Source: Chitinophagales bacterium
GTDB taxonomy: Bacteria; Bacteroidota; Bacteroidia; Chitinophagales; CAIODY01
DNA: 6,838 nucleotides
Direction of reading: 5' to 3'
NCBI GenBank assembly: GCA_023251415.1
Contig: JAHEYX010000173.1
Coordinates: 1-6,838, forward strand
This document shows positions 1 to 6,467 of this stretch, piece after piece. The position numbers and the translations under genes were made by a program. Every line of letters begins with the position of its first letter. Positions within the stretch are counted from its first letter, which is position 1. Under the pieces are notes generated by a model that saw only the letters and a list, made by a program, of their open reading frames with translations, was not told where the DNA came from and ran no database searches.

Positions 1-666
1 ATCCGGCTTTTCTTGGTAATCCAAAACCACTACTTCGGAGTGATATGGGATTTCATCTTTTAAATGCAAAAATATTTTTTCCCGAATATAATCTGCCGCA
101 AAGAAACGTATATGCCTATCACTCAAATCTTCCTTCGAATAGTAGGGTTCACCTTCCGGTAAGTATTTTAAAATTTCCTTTATTAACAAATCAAGTCCTT
201 GTTGCTTTAATGCAGAAACTAAAAAAACATTTTTCAACATGGGATGCCCTTCCCAAAAATCCAATTTCATCTTGAGCACTGTAGGTTTTAATAAATCAAC
301 TTTATTGATAACCAAAATTAACGGGGCTTTAGTTTTTATTGATTCTAATTGCGCTTTAGCCGTCATTTCGTTCATGTTGGCTTCAATCAAATACAAGGCA
401 ACATCGGCATCCCCTAAAGCTTCTTTAACTACTTCAGCCATGCTTTCCTGCATTTTGTAAGTAGGTTCAAGAATACCGGGCGTATCATTAAAAACAATTT
501 GATAATCCGGCTCGTTAAGTATTCCAATGATGCGTTTACGAGTGGTTTGTGCTTTTGGAGTTACAATAGAAAGTTTCTCTCCAACCAAAGCATTCATCAA
601 GGTTGATTTCCCAACATTAGGCAACCCAAAAATATTTACAAAGCCTGATTTATGTTTTGATGTCAT
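1..666 (-). CDS. era: GTPase Era, 3' end cut by the window edge
   Basis: Era is a GTP-binding protein that binds the 3' end of 16S rRNA and helps mature the 30S ribosomal subunit. Reading leftward from the ATG at 666, the frame is open for 222 codons to the window edge with no stop. The GTPase motifs are all visible: G1 GLPNVGKS (residues 14-21), G2 with TT at 41-42 in the Era-typical KAQTTR, G3 DTPG (61-64), G4 NKVD (121-124) and G5 SAL (151-153). The KH-domain entry follows, with DRHIRFFAADYIREKIF (183-199). Family members are about 290-300 residues, so roughly 70-80 residues, including the RNA-binding GxxG loop, lie outside the window. The start is 16 bp downstream of the symporter stop, which suggests co-transcription. 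No Shine-Dalgarno is seen before the ATG. The identification is very secure. Confidence 0.96.
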   Translation of the reverse strand, partial: MTSKHKSGFVNIFGLPNVGKSTLMNALVGEKLSIVTPKAQTTRKRIIGILNEPDYQIVFNDTPGILEPTYKMQESMAEVVKEALGDADVALYLIEANMNEMTAKAQLESIKTKAPLILVINKVDLLKPTVLKMKLDFWEGHPMLKNVFLVSALKQQGLDLLIKEILKYLPEGEPYYSKEDLSDRHIRFFAADYIREKIFLHLKDEIPYHSEVVVLDYQEKPD

Positions 667-682
667 GTAATTATGCGTTAAA

Positions 683-1903
683 TTATTTAAGTCCCTTTTC
701 CCATTTGCTAACTGCAACTGTTGCTACTGCGTTTCCAAAAACATTGGTAGCGGAGCGTCCCATGTCCAAGATTTGATCAATACCCATCAACAGCAGTAGT
801 CCGGCTTCCGGAATATGAAATTGCGCCAATGCACCGGAAATAACCACCAAAGAAGCCCTTGGTACACCTGCTATGCCCTTACTGGTTAACATTAAAGTTA
901 ATAACATGGATAGTTGCTCATAAAAACTTAATTCGATATGATAAGCCTGTGCGATGAATAAGGAAGCGAAAGTCATGTACATCATGCTTCCGTCCAGATT
1001 AAACGAGTAGCCGAGTGGTAAAGTAAAACTTACGATATTTTTTGGGCAACCGAAGCGTTCCAATTGTTCCATTAATTTCGGAAAAGCGGACTCACTGCTG
1101 GCTGTGCTAAATGCCAGTAATACTGATTCCTTTATACTGACGAATAAGTGGCTGATCCGTTTTCCAACCCAAAGATATCCTAATACAAACAATATGATCC
1201 AAAGCAAAAATAAGCCGAAGTAAAATTCAACGATAAGAAACAAGTATTGCGAAAGTACGCCAAGTCCTTGTTTGGCAACGATAGAACTGATAGCTGCAAA
1301 AACGGCAATTGGAGCCACATTCATAACAAAAGTGGTGATTTTTAACATAACATGTGAAAGCGATTCTAATCCGTCGACAATGGGTTTACTTTTTACATGA
1401 ATACCTGCGCAGGCTAAACCAAATAAAAGGGAGAAAATTATGATTTGAAGAATTTCATTTCCGGCCATAGCTTGAAAAAAACTTTCCGGTACCAAGTGTG
1501 TAATGAAATCTTTTGGATTGATTGCTGCTTTTTGAACTCCGGCACTCAAATTCGCATCCGGCAATGATAGTTTCATGCCAATTCCCGGTTGAAACAAATT
1601 AACCAATAACATACCCAGGCTTAGTGAAATAATAGTGGCGAAAAAGAACCAAGCTAAGGTCTTACCACCTATTCGTCCTACAACTTTGATATCGCCCAAT
1701 TTTGCTACCCCAACTACAAGCGTTGAAAAAACCAAAGGAGCAATAATCATTTTTATTAAGCGTAAAAATATTTTGCTCAGCAAGGTAATTTGATCACAAT
1801 ACGCATCAATGTTAGCAGGGTAAAATTGATTTACAATATAACCTACAGCAATACCAATTAACATGGCCACAAAAATGAATGTGGTAAGTTTTTTTGAATT
1901 CAT
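683..1903 (-). CDS. Dicarboxylate/amino acid:cation symporter (DAACS/GltP-DctA family)
   Basis: This is a secondary transporter of the inner membrane that should take up an acidic amino acid or C4-dicarboxylate with Na+ or H+. The ATG at 1903 gives 406 residues, normal for the family, and the start fits the usual short cytoplasmic leader before TM1 (MNSKKLTTFIFVAMLIG). A TTG four codons upstream (1915) is also in frame but less likely. Landmarks from the GltPh fold are the serine-rich HP1 tip STASSESAFP (266-275), TM7 NLDGS (302-306), HP2 TSKGIAGVPRAS (340-351) and TM8 DQILDMGRSATNVFGNAVAT (376-395). Asp380, Arg383 and Asn387 match GltPh D394, R397 and N401. The arginine favours a substrate with an acidic side chain. 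Asn391 stands where GltPh has the Na+ ligand D405, as I recall for DctA-type members. The exact substrate cannot be read, so no symbol is given. No convincing promoter was found in 1904-1970. Confidence 0.93.
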   Translation of the reverse strand: MNSKKLTTFIFVAMLIGIAVGYIVNQFYPANIDAYCDQITLLSKIFLRLIKMIIAPLVFSTLVVGVAKLGDIKVVGRIGGKTLAWFFFATIISLSLGMLLVNLFQPGIGMKLSLPDANLSAGVQKAAINPKDFITHLVPESFFQAMAGNEILQIIIFSLLFGLACAGIHVKSKPIVDGLESLSHVMLKITTFVMNVAPIAVFAAISSIVAKQGLGVLSQYLFLIVEFYFGLFLLWIILFVLGYLWVGKRISHLFVSIKESVLLAFSTASSESAFPKLMEQLERFGCPKNIVSFTLPLGYSFNLDGSMMYMTFASLFIAQAYHIELSFYEQLSMLLTLMLTSKGIAGVPRASLVVISGALAQFHIPEAGLLLLMGIDQILDMGRSATNVFGNAVATVAVSKWEKGLK

Positions 1904-1970
1904 ATCGGGTTTCAATTAGTTTGTAATATTATTAAAAAAGCGGCACATATTTCATTTCGGTAACTGTATT

Positions 1971-2008
1971 AAAAAAAAGAGCCACCTTGTATTACAAGAT
2001 GGCTCTTT
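1971..2008 (-). terminator. Rho-independent terminator of secDF
   Basis: Two 15-nt arms (1976-1990 and 1994-2008) flank a 3-nt loop. On the minus-strand transcript the arms read AAAGAGCCATCTTGT and ACAAGGTGGCTCTTT. They pair throughout, with one G-U wobble; on the plus strand that position would be a C-A mismatch. The 3' arm runs into a stretch of eight U (from the A run at 1971-1978). The hairpin begins 17 bases after the secDF stop. Orientation, wobble and U-tract all favour termination of the leftward secDF transcript, separating it from the symporter gene. Confidence 0.88.
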
Positions 2009-2025
2009 CCTTGTGCTATAACTAC

Positions 2026-4122
2026 TTATTTAGTAGTCTTTTTTGAAGTTGGATTTAATGCTTCTGTTAATTGATCTTCGTTTTTATCACGTAAATCATA
2101 TAAAACCGGCATCGCAATAAAGATAGAAGAGTAAGTACCGGTTATTACCCCTACCAACATTGCGAATGCAAAACCACGAGTAACTTCACCACCGAAAACA
2201 AACAAGATCAATACCACTAAAAATACAGTCAAAGAAGTCATAATGGTACGGCTCATTGTATGATTAATCGCATCATTAATAACATCTTTTAAGTTGCGAC
2301 CTTTTTGATCTTTAACATATTCACGAATTCGGTCAAACACAATTACGGTATCGTTCATGGAGTAACCGATAATAGTAAGAATTGCGGCAATAAAGGTTTG
2401 ATCGATTTCTAAAGAGAAAGGTAGAATGCCATGGAACAAGCTAAACATACCCAATACCACCATAACGTCATGGAATAAGGCGATAATGGTTCCTAAACCA
2501 TATTGCCATTTACGGAAACGTATAACGATGTAAATGAAGATCACTAACAAGGAGAATACCGTTGCCCAAATACTGTTTTTAGTGATATCATCGGCAATGG
2601 TTGGACCTACCTTTTGTGAACTTAATTTGTAAGTTTTTTGGAACGTTTTATAATCAACAGTTGAAGCGTAGAATGATTTCAATCCTTCATATAATTTGCT
2701 TTCAATTAAACTATCCGTATGCTGATCATTTTCTTGAATCAAGTAAGAAGTAGTAATACGCATAGTATTATCAGTTCCTACTGTTTTCACTTGTGGTTCT
2801 TGACCAAAAGTAACTTTCAAAGCTGAACGTACGTCATTGGTTGAAATTGCCTTTTCAAAATGAACCGTATAAGTACGACCACCTAAGAAGTCAACCCCTT
2901 TATCAAATCCTTTTGTAGCTATGGATATAATTCCGATTACAGTTAATGCACCAGAAATCATGAAAGCCCATTTACGGTTTTCAACAAAACGGAAATTAAA
3001 TGATTTAAATAAATTTTTAGATACACCGGTAATGTAGCCAATATTTTTACCTGCAGCTAACATCCAATCAGTGATGAAACGTGTGATTAAGATACCACAG
3101 AATAAGTTTACAATCAAACCAACGATCAATGTAGTTGCAAATCCTTTTACCGGACCTAAACCGAAGTAGAACAAAATCGCACCGGTTAATAAAGTAGTAA
3201 TGTGAGCATCAATGATAGGAGCGTAACTGTGTTTGTAACCATCTTCCACAACTTTCTCATTAGATTTACCTCTAAATAATTCTTCTTTAATACGTTCGAA
3301 TATGATGATATTGGTATCAACCGCCATACCGATAGTTACAATCAAACCGGCGATAGATGACATGGTTAACGAGAAACCGAATCCGATTAAGATACCAATG
3401 GTAAAGAACAAGTTTAACACCAAAGCAATGTTTGCAATTAATCCACCGGTGCTGTAGTAGATATACATAATCAAAGCGATTAATAATAAAGCTACTATAA
3501 ACGACATGAAACCGGCATGAATGGTATCCGTACCAAGTGAAGCACCAACGATATCTTCTTGAATAATACGTGCCGACACTGGAAGTTTACCTGTTTTCAA
3601 AATATTAGCTAAGTCTTGAGCTTCTTTTGCTGTAAAGTTTCCGGTAATTGAAGAACGACCTCCGGAGATTTCATTTTCAACATTTGGTGCAGAGTAAACT
3701 TGATCATCTAAAACAATAGCGATAGCTTTTTTAACATTGGCAGCAGTTAGACGTTGCCAGGTTGCAGCACCTTCTGCATTCATTTGCATGGCAATTTCAT
3801 GACCACCACTTTGACTTACGTCGCCGCGAGCATCAGAAACAGCTGAACCATCTAAAGGAGCATTATCATCATTTAAACGCTTTTTAATTGCAAAAACTTC
3901 AAAAACGTTTTTCTTTTCATCAAACGGTTTAGAACCATAAAGCAATTTTAAATTCTTTGGCAATGCACTTTTTAATTCAGGGAATGCAAAATAGCTGTTC
4001 AATTTAGCGGTATCTTTTCCAAACACGTAACCAACAACCGGTCCCGGACGATACATGTATTGGTTATTAGCCCCTTGATAAATAGCCGGATTCATAACCG
4101 CGTAAAGTGCATTTTCTTTCAA
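2026..4122 (-). CDS. secDF: SecDF back piece: C-terminal SecD plus complete SecF, downstream of an apparent frameshift
   Basis: SecDF uses the proton gradient to pull exported proteins through SecYEG. This 698-residue frame holds the rest of the SecD periplasmic P1 domain (about 1-195), the SecD membrane block with GMAVDTNIIIFERI (265-278), the SecF first helix and P4 domain starting at DFLGGRTYTV (411-420), and the SecF membrane block with GYSMNDTVIVFDRI (586-599) and HTMSRT (621-626). Asp269, Asp591 and Arg625 match the proton-path residues D340, D637 and R671 of Thermus SecDF, so this part looks functional and under selection. The frame starts only with a TTG (4122) overlapping the TGA of the front piece. 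There is no signal or membrane helix at its N-terminus and it begins in mid-domain, so it is unlikely to be made as a separate protein. The correct reading is probably a continuation of the frame at 4119-5156. A terminator follows the stop. Confidence 0.9.
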   Translation of the reverse strand: MKENALYAVMNPAIYQGANNQYMYRPGPVVGYVFGKDTAKLNSYFAFPELKSALPKNLKLLYGSKPFDEKKNVFEVFAIKKRLNDDNAPLDGSAVSDARGDVSQSGGHEIAMQMNAEGAATWQRLTAANVKKAIAIVLDDQVYSAPNVENEISGGRSSITGNFTAKEAQDLANILKTGKLPVSARIIQEDIVGASLGTDTIHAGFMSFIVALLLIALIMYIYYSTGGLIANIALVLNLFFTIGILIGFGFSLTMSSIAGLIVTIGMAVDTNIIIFERIKEELFRGKSNEKVVEDGYKHSYAPIIDAHITTLLTGAILFYFGLGPVKGFATTLIVGLIVNLFCGILITRFITDWMLAAGKNIGYITGVSKNLFKSFNFRFVENRKWAFMISGALTVIGIISIATKGFDKGVDFLGGRTYTVHFEKAISTNDVRSALKVTFGQEPQVKTVGTDNTMRITTSYLIQENDQHTDSLIESKLYEGLKSFYASTVDYKTFQKTYKLSSQKVGPTIADDITKNSIWATVFSLLVIFIYIVIRFRKWQYGLGTIIALFHDVMVVLGMFSLFHGILPFSLEIDQTFIAAILTIIGYSMNDTVIVFDRIREYVKDQKGRNLKDVINDAINHTMSRTIMTSLTVFLVVLILFVFGGEVTRGFAFAMLVGVITGTYSSIFIAMPVLYDLRDKNEDQLTEALNPTSKKTTK

Positions 4123-4331
4123 TGATTTTTCTGCAGCTTCTTACGAGCAGAGGCTGATGTATCATTCGCTTTAGCATCCGCTTTTGCGTTTTTACCATTG
4201 GCAGGAGTGTTTTCGTTACCGGCAGAGGCAGGTAATAAGGCAGTAGCCGCTTTTTTAGAAGTATCTTCACTCGCAGCAGTTAAGGTAACAGCGCTCTTAG
4301 AAGTATCTTTCTTTTCTTTAGCTAATGCTTC
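4119..4331 (-). other. Low-complexity Lys/Ala/Ser/Thr-rich linker in SecD
   Basis: Residues 276-345 of the SecD front piece are rich in K, A, S, T, D and N (for example KKDTSKS, EDTSKKAA, KADAKANDTSASARKK) and have no predicted fold. The stretch sits between TAKLEFWE and the NPAIYQ segment of the P1 domain. From memory, Bacteroidota SecDF proteins often carry a variable spacer here, so the linker itself is probably a family trait. It contains the frame break, which means the exact residues near its end are uncertain. Confidence 0.6.
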
Positions 4332-5156
4332 CAAATGTTGGCTAATTAATTTATTAGCTTGGTCTAATGAAGGTGCGATTTCTGCATTTTCAAAAGTTTC
4401 CCAGAATTCTAATTTGGCAGTAGCTTGTAAATATTTACGCACACGATCCGGATTGTCAACACCAGGTAATTCAACGATGATGCGTCCGGTACGTTCTTCA
4501 AGCGAAATATTTGGTTGAGTAACACCAAATTTATCGATACGCGAAGCGATAATATTGTGGGTACGTTTAACCGCTTCGTTCACTTCCTTTTCAATAACAC
4601 GCATAACATCGTCGTTAGAAGCGTTAAAGCTAATTTTATCATGCAATTCAGGTGTGCTGAAAATAGCCGCTAAACGACCTTCAGGAGCAACTTCTTTGTA
4701 AGCATTTTTAAATAATGTTACGAAGTTTTCTTGACTGTTTACTTGAGCTGCTTTAGCTTTTTCGAAAGCTTTACGGAAAGCAGGATCTTGGCTTTTACCA
4801 CTCATAACATCCACTAAATCTTCCTCACTTACTTGAAGCACAACACTCATACCACCTTGCAAATCAAGCCCCATGGCCAATTCTTGTTGCTTACAATCTT
4901 GATAGGTGTATTTAACTACACCCAAATTGTAAACCACTTCAGTATTCATGGAATCCAGAATATGGTTTCTTTTGGCTTTAAAAATAGTTTGCAATGAATC
5001 GGGAAGCTTTTCGCTATCACTGATTTTCATTAATGATTTAACGGTAGCTTCAGCTTTGCTTTCTACACGATGAGCCATCCAAGTAAAGGATAGTTGAAAA
5101 AGACATAGCGCAATTAAAGCAATGGCTACAAAACGAACGAGACCTTTCAGTTGCAT
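4119..5156 (-). CDS. secDF: SecDF front piece: N-terminal SecD, ends early at a frame break
   Basis: This is the N-terminal 345 residues of the fused SecDF export motor. The ATG at 5156 opens with a basic start and a membrane helix (about 7-27). The SecD signature GLDLQGG (96-102) follows, then the P1-domain segment FGVTQPNI (210-217), ELPGV (229-233) and TAKLEFWE (246-253). From about residue 276 the sequence turns into a Lys/Ala/Ser/Thr-rich linker and stops at TGA 4121-4119, before the second half of P1 and the SecD membrane block. Bacteroidota SecDF is normally one chain of about 1000 residues. The two pieces here span 3131 nt, and one added base makes 1044 codons. The leader is A/T-rich without a Shine-Dalgarno, and a Bacteroidota-type promoter lies about 55 bp upstream. 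Either the gene is disrupted by a one-base deletion or the base is missing from the assembly. Confidence 0.92.
   Translation of the reverse strand: MQLKGLVRFVAIALIALCLFQLSFTWMAHRVESKAEATVKSLMKISDSEKLPDSLQTIFKAKRNHILDSMNTEVVYNLGVVKYTYQDCKQQELAMGLDLQGGMSVVLQVSEEDLVDVMSGKSQDPAFRKAFEKAKAAQVNSQENFVTLFKNAYKEVAPEGRLAAIFSTPELHDKISFNASNDDVMRVIEKEVNEAVKRTHNIIASRIDKFGVTQPNISLEERTGRIIVELPGVDNPDRVRKYLQATAKLEFWETFENAEIAPSLDQANKLISQHLEALAKEKKDTSKSAVTLTAASEDTSKKAATALLPASAGNENTPANGKNAKADAKANDTSASARKKLQKNH
4120..4143 (-). other. Frame-break site within secDF
   Basis: The front frame ends at TGA 4121-4119, and the back frame has a TAA at 4143-4141, so any switch must fall between 4140 and 4122. The back frame reads E-A-A-E-K-S-L-K-E-N-A-L from there, which is natural SecDF-like sequence. 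One extra base would join the frames, for example a sixth A in the AAAAA run (plus-strand T run 4126-4130), or a third A in CGTAAGAAG (near 4141). No heptamer of the X XXY YYZ slippery type is present in frame: the local CAG AAA AAT has only five A. Programmed frameshifting is therefore poorly supported, and an indel, real or from sequencing, is the simpler reading. Confidence 0.75.
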
Positions 5157-5211
5157 GATTGTTTAGTGATATTTAATTTATTGAAAATTTGCCTTTTGTT
5201 TTTAAGGCTTG

Positions 5212-5241
5212 CAAAGATATAAAAAAGGTTAAGCAATCAAA
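5212..5241 (-). promoter_or_regulatory. Bacteroidota-type sigma promoter for secDF
   Basis: On the minus strand TTTG (5241-5238) and TATCTTTG (5219-5212) are separated by 18 nt. This fits the Bacteroidota primary-sigma consensus, TTTG near -33 and TAnnTTTG near -7. Transcription would begin at about 5205-5208 and leave an A/T-rich leader of about 50 nt before the secDF ATG at 5156. The match was made by eye. Confidence 0.68.
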
Positions 5242-5296
5242 ATGTGAAATGATTTGCTTTCTTTTGTCAAGAAAATTTAGAAAAGTAAATGCTGGT

Positions 5297-5629
5297 ATGC
5301 GCACCATAATTTTATTGATTTGTTCCAATATTTTCATGACTTTTGCTTGGTATGGACACCTCAAATATACTGAAATTCCGCTATGGAAGGCTATTTTAGT
5401 GGCTTGGGGCATCGCTTTCTTTGAGTATTGCTTGATGATTCCTGCCAATAGATTCGGGGCTTCTCAATTTAGCGTTTTCCAGTTAAAAATAATGCAAGAA
5501 GTAATAACTTTAGTGGTTTTCACCCTATTTGCCGTGTTTTTTTTAAAACAACAGGTGAAATGGGAGTATATTTTAGCTTTTATTTTTATTTTAGCGGCTG
5601 TTCTTTTAGTTTTTAAGACTAAAGTTTAA
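5297..5629 (+). CDS. DUF486 (DMT-like) small membrane protein
   Basis: The protein has 110 residues and four hydrophobic helices (about 2-20, 29-49, 66-83, 89-106). It matches the DUF486 family as I know it, with SNIFMTFAWYGHLK (10-23), WGIAFFEYCLMIPANR (37-52) and QLKIMQEVITLVVF (62-75). Members are about 110 residues and related to the drug/metabolite transporter superfamily; their substrate is not established. The ATG at 5297 was chosen because it starts directly at the family N-terminus. The open frame runs further upstream to 5189, but that stretch is charged, lies over the secDF promoter and is unlike the family. No good plus-strand promoter was recognised in 5157-5296. The barrel gene starts 22 bp after the stop, so the two may be co-transcribed. 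Confidence 0.87.
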   Translation: MRTIILLICSNIFMTFAWYGHLKYTEIPLWKAILVAWGIAFFEYCLMIPANRFGASQFSVFQLKIMQEVITLVVFTLFAVFFLKQQVKWEYILAFIFILAAVLLVFKTKV

Positions 5630-5651
5630 TATTATTTTAAAATTGTGTGGA

Positions 5652-6467
5652 ATGAAAAAGTGGCTGTTGACGGCAATTTGCTGTGTATTATTTTCTCTTA
5701 AGTTATCTGCTGAAAATTTATTAACTGATGCAAAAAGTGCTGCACTGGGATATTCCGGTGTAACTTTTACGGATGTTCATGCCGGGTTTATTAATCCGGC
5801 CGGTTTAGCCAGCATAAATTCAACAAGCATTCTAATTTCGGCACAAAACAAGTATGCTATTGCCAAACTCAGTACTTTGGGAATGGTAACAGCAATACCG
5901 ACAAAATTTGGTTGTATTTCAGCCGTAATTTCCCAATTCGGCAATCAAGCCTATGTTGAACAAAGCTTTGCCTTAGGTTTCGGAAAAAAATTAACTGACA
6001 AATTATCTATTGGAATTAAATTGAACTATTTGGATCAGCATATAGAAGGCTATAATAAGGTTAATGCTATTGGTGCAAGCATTGGTTTTTTATCAACAGT
6101 TGCTAAGAATTTACGTGCCGGAATAGTGCTCACCAATCCGGTCCGTGTTAAAACGAACAGTATATTTCAGGAACAATTAAAACAACAAATTACCGGAGGG
6201 TTTTCTTGGCAATGCTCGAAGAAAGTAAGTTTATTGCTTGAATTAGAAGGCAAAAACAGCACTCCTTACAGCATAAAAAGTGGATTGGAATATCACATTG
6301 TTGATCATTTCATTTTCCGTTTCGGGTATCAACAGTATCCGCAATTACTAACCTGCGGATTTGCTTACCAAACGTCGGCTTTAGCTGTAGCAATAGGAGT
6401 AAGTCAGCACCCTATTTTAGGCTATAGTTCTCACCTTTCCATCAGCTATCAGTTGCCCAAGCGTTAA
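5652..6467 (+). CDS. Secreted outer-membrane beta-barrel protein, PorV/PorQ-like
   Basis: The protein has 271 residues from the ATG at 5652. A TTG three codons upstream is in frame, but the ATG starts directly at a clean signal peptide (MKKWLLTAICCVLFSLKLSA, likely cleaved after Ala20). The mature start has SAALGYSGVTFTDVHAGFINPAGLA (29-53, written here only as a pointer to SAALGYSGV and FINPAGLA), the 'aligned-glycine then NPAGLA' opening seen in PorV/PorQ and FadL-like barrels. Alternating polar/hydrophobic strands with many glycines continue to the end (for example KLSIGIKLNYL, LRAGIVLTNPV, FIFRFGYQQYP, LSISYQL). This suggests a barrel in the outer membrane. It resembles an uncharacterised Bacteroidota family rather than PorV itself and is shorter than typical PorV (about 340-400). 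A type IX secretion role is possible but not shown. The stop overlaps that of the convergent thioredoxin gene. Confidence 0.75.
   Translation: MKKWLLTAICCVLFSLKLSAENLLTDAKSAALGYSGVTFTDVHAGFINPAGLASINSTSILISAQNKYAIAKLSTLGMVTAIPTKFGCISAVISQFGNQAYVEQSFALGFGKKLTDKLSIGIKLNYLDQHIEGYNKVNAIGASIGFLSTVAKNLRAGIVLTNPVRVKTNSIFQEQLKQQITGGFSWQCSKKVSLLLELEGKNSTPYSIKSGLEYHIVDHFIFRFGYQQYPQLLTCGFAYQTSALAVAIGVSQHPILGYSSHLSISYQLPKR

Noticed and set aside
45..460. Two plus-strand open frames opposite era
   Set aside because: Both are antisense to the clearly conserved Era GTPase frame and resemble no protein family.
4119..4122. TTGA overlap as translational coupling of two separate Sec proteins
   Set aside because: The back piece would begin inside the P1 domain with no signal or membrane helix, and TTG is a weak start. 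A single missing base explains the arrangement better.
4067..4270. A 67-codon open frame on the minus strand overlapping the secD linker and frame break
   Set aside because: It overlaps the true SecD frame for most of its length, has low-complexity Lys/Leu content and matches no family. It is a shadow of the linker.
4198..4518. A 106-codon plus-strand open frame opposite secD
   Set aside because: It is antisense to conserved SecD P1-domain sequence; its Ala/Ser-rich content mirrors the linker on the other strand.
5191..5208. GCCTT...AAGGC inverted repeat at the secDF transcription start region
   Set aside because: The stem is only 5 bp with an 8-nt loop in AT-rich DNA; too weak to call an operator or terminator.
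5189..5296. N-terminal extension of the DUF486 gene from the ATG at 5189
   Set aside because: The extension is charged and Lys-rich, covers the secDF promoter and is absent from the family. The ATG at 5297 matches the family start.
5173..5448. A 91-codon minus-strand open frame over the divergent region and DUF486
   Set aside because: It is antisense to a recognised family protein, has no family likeness and runs through the promoter.
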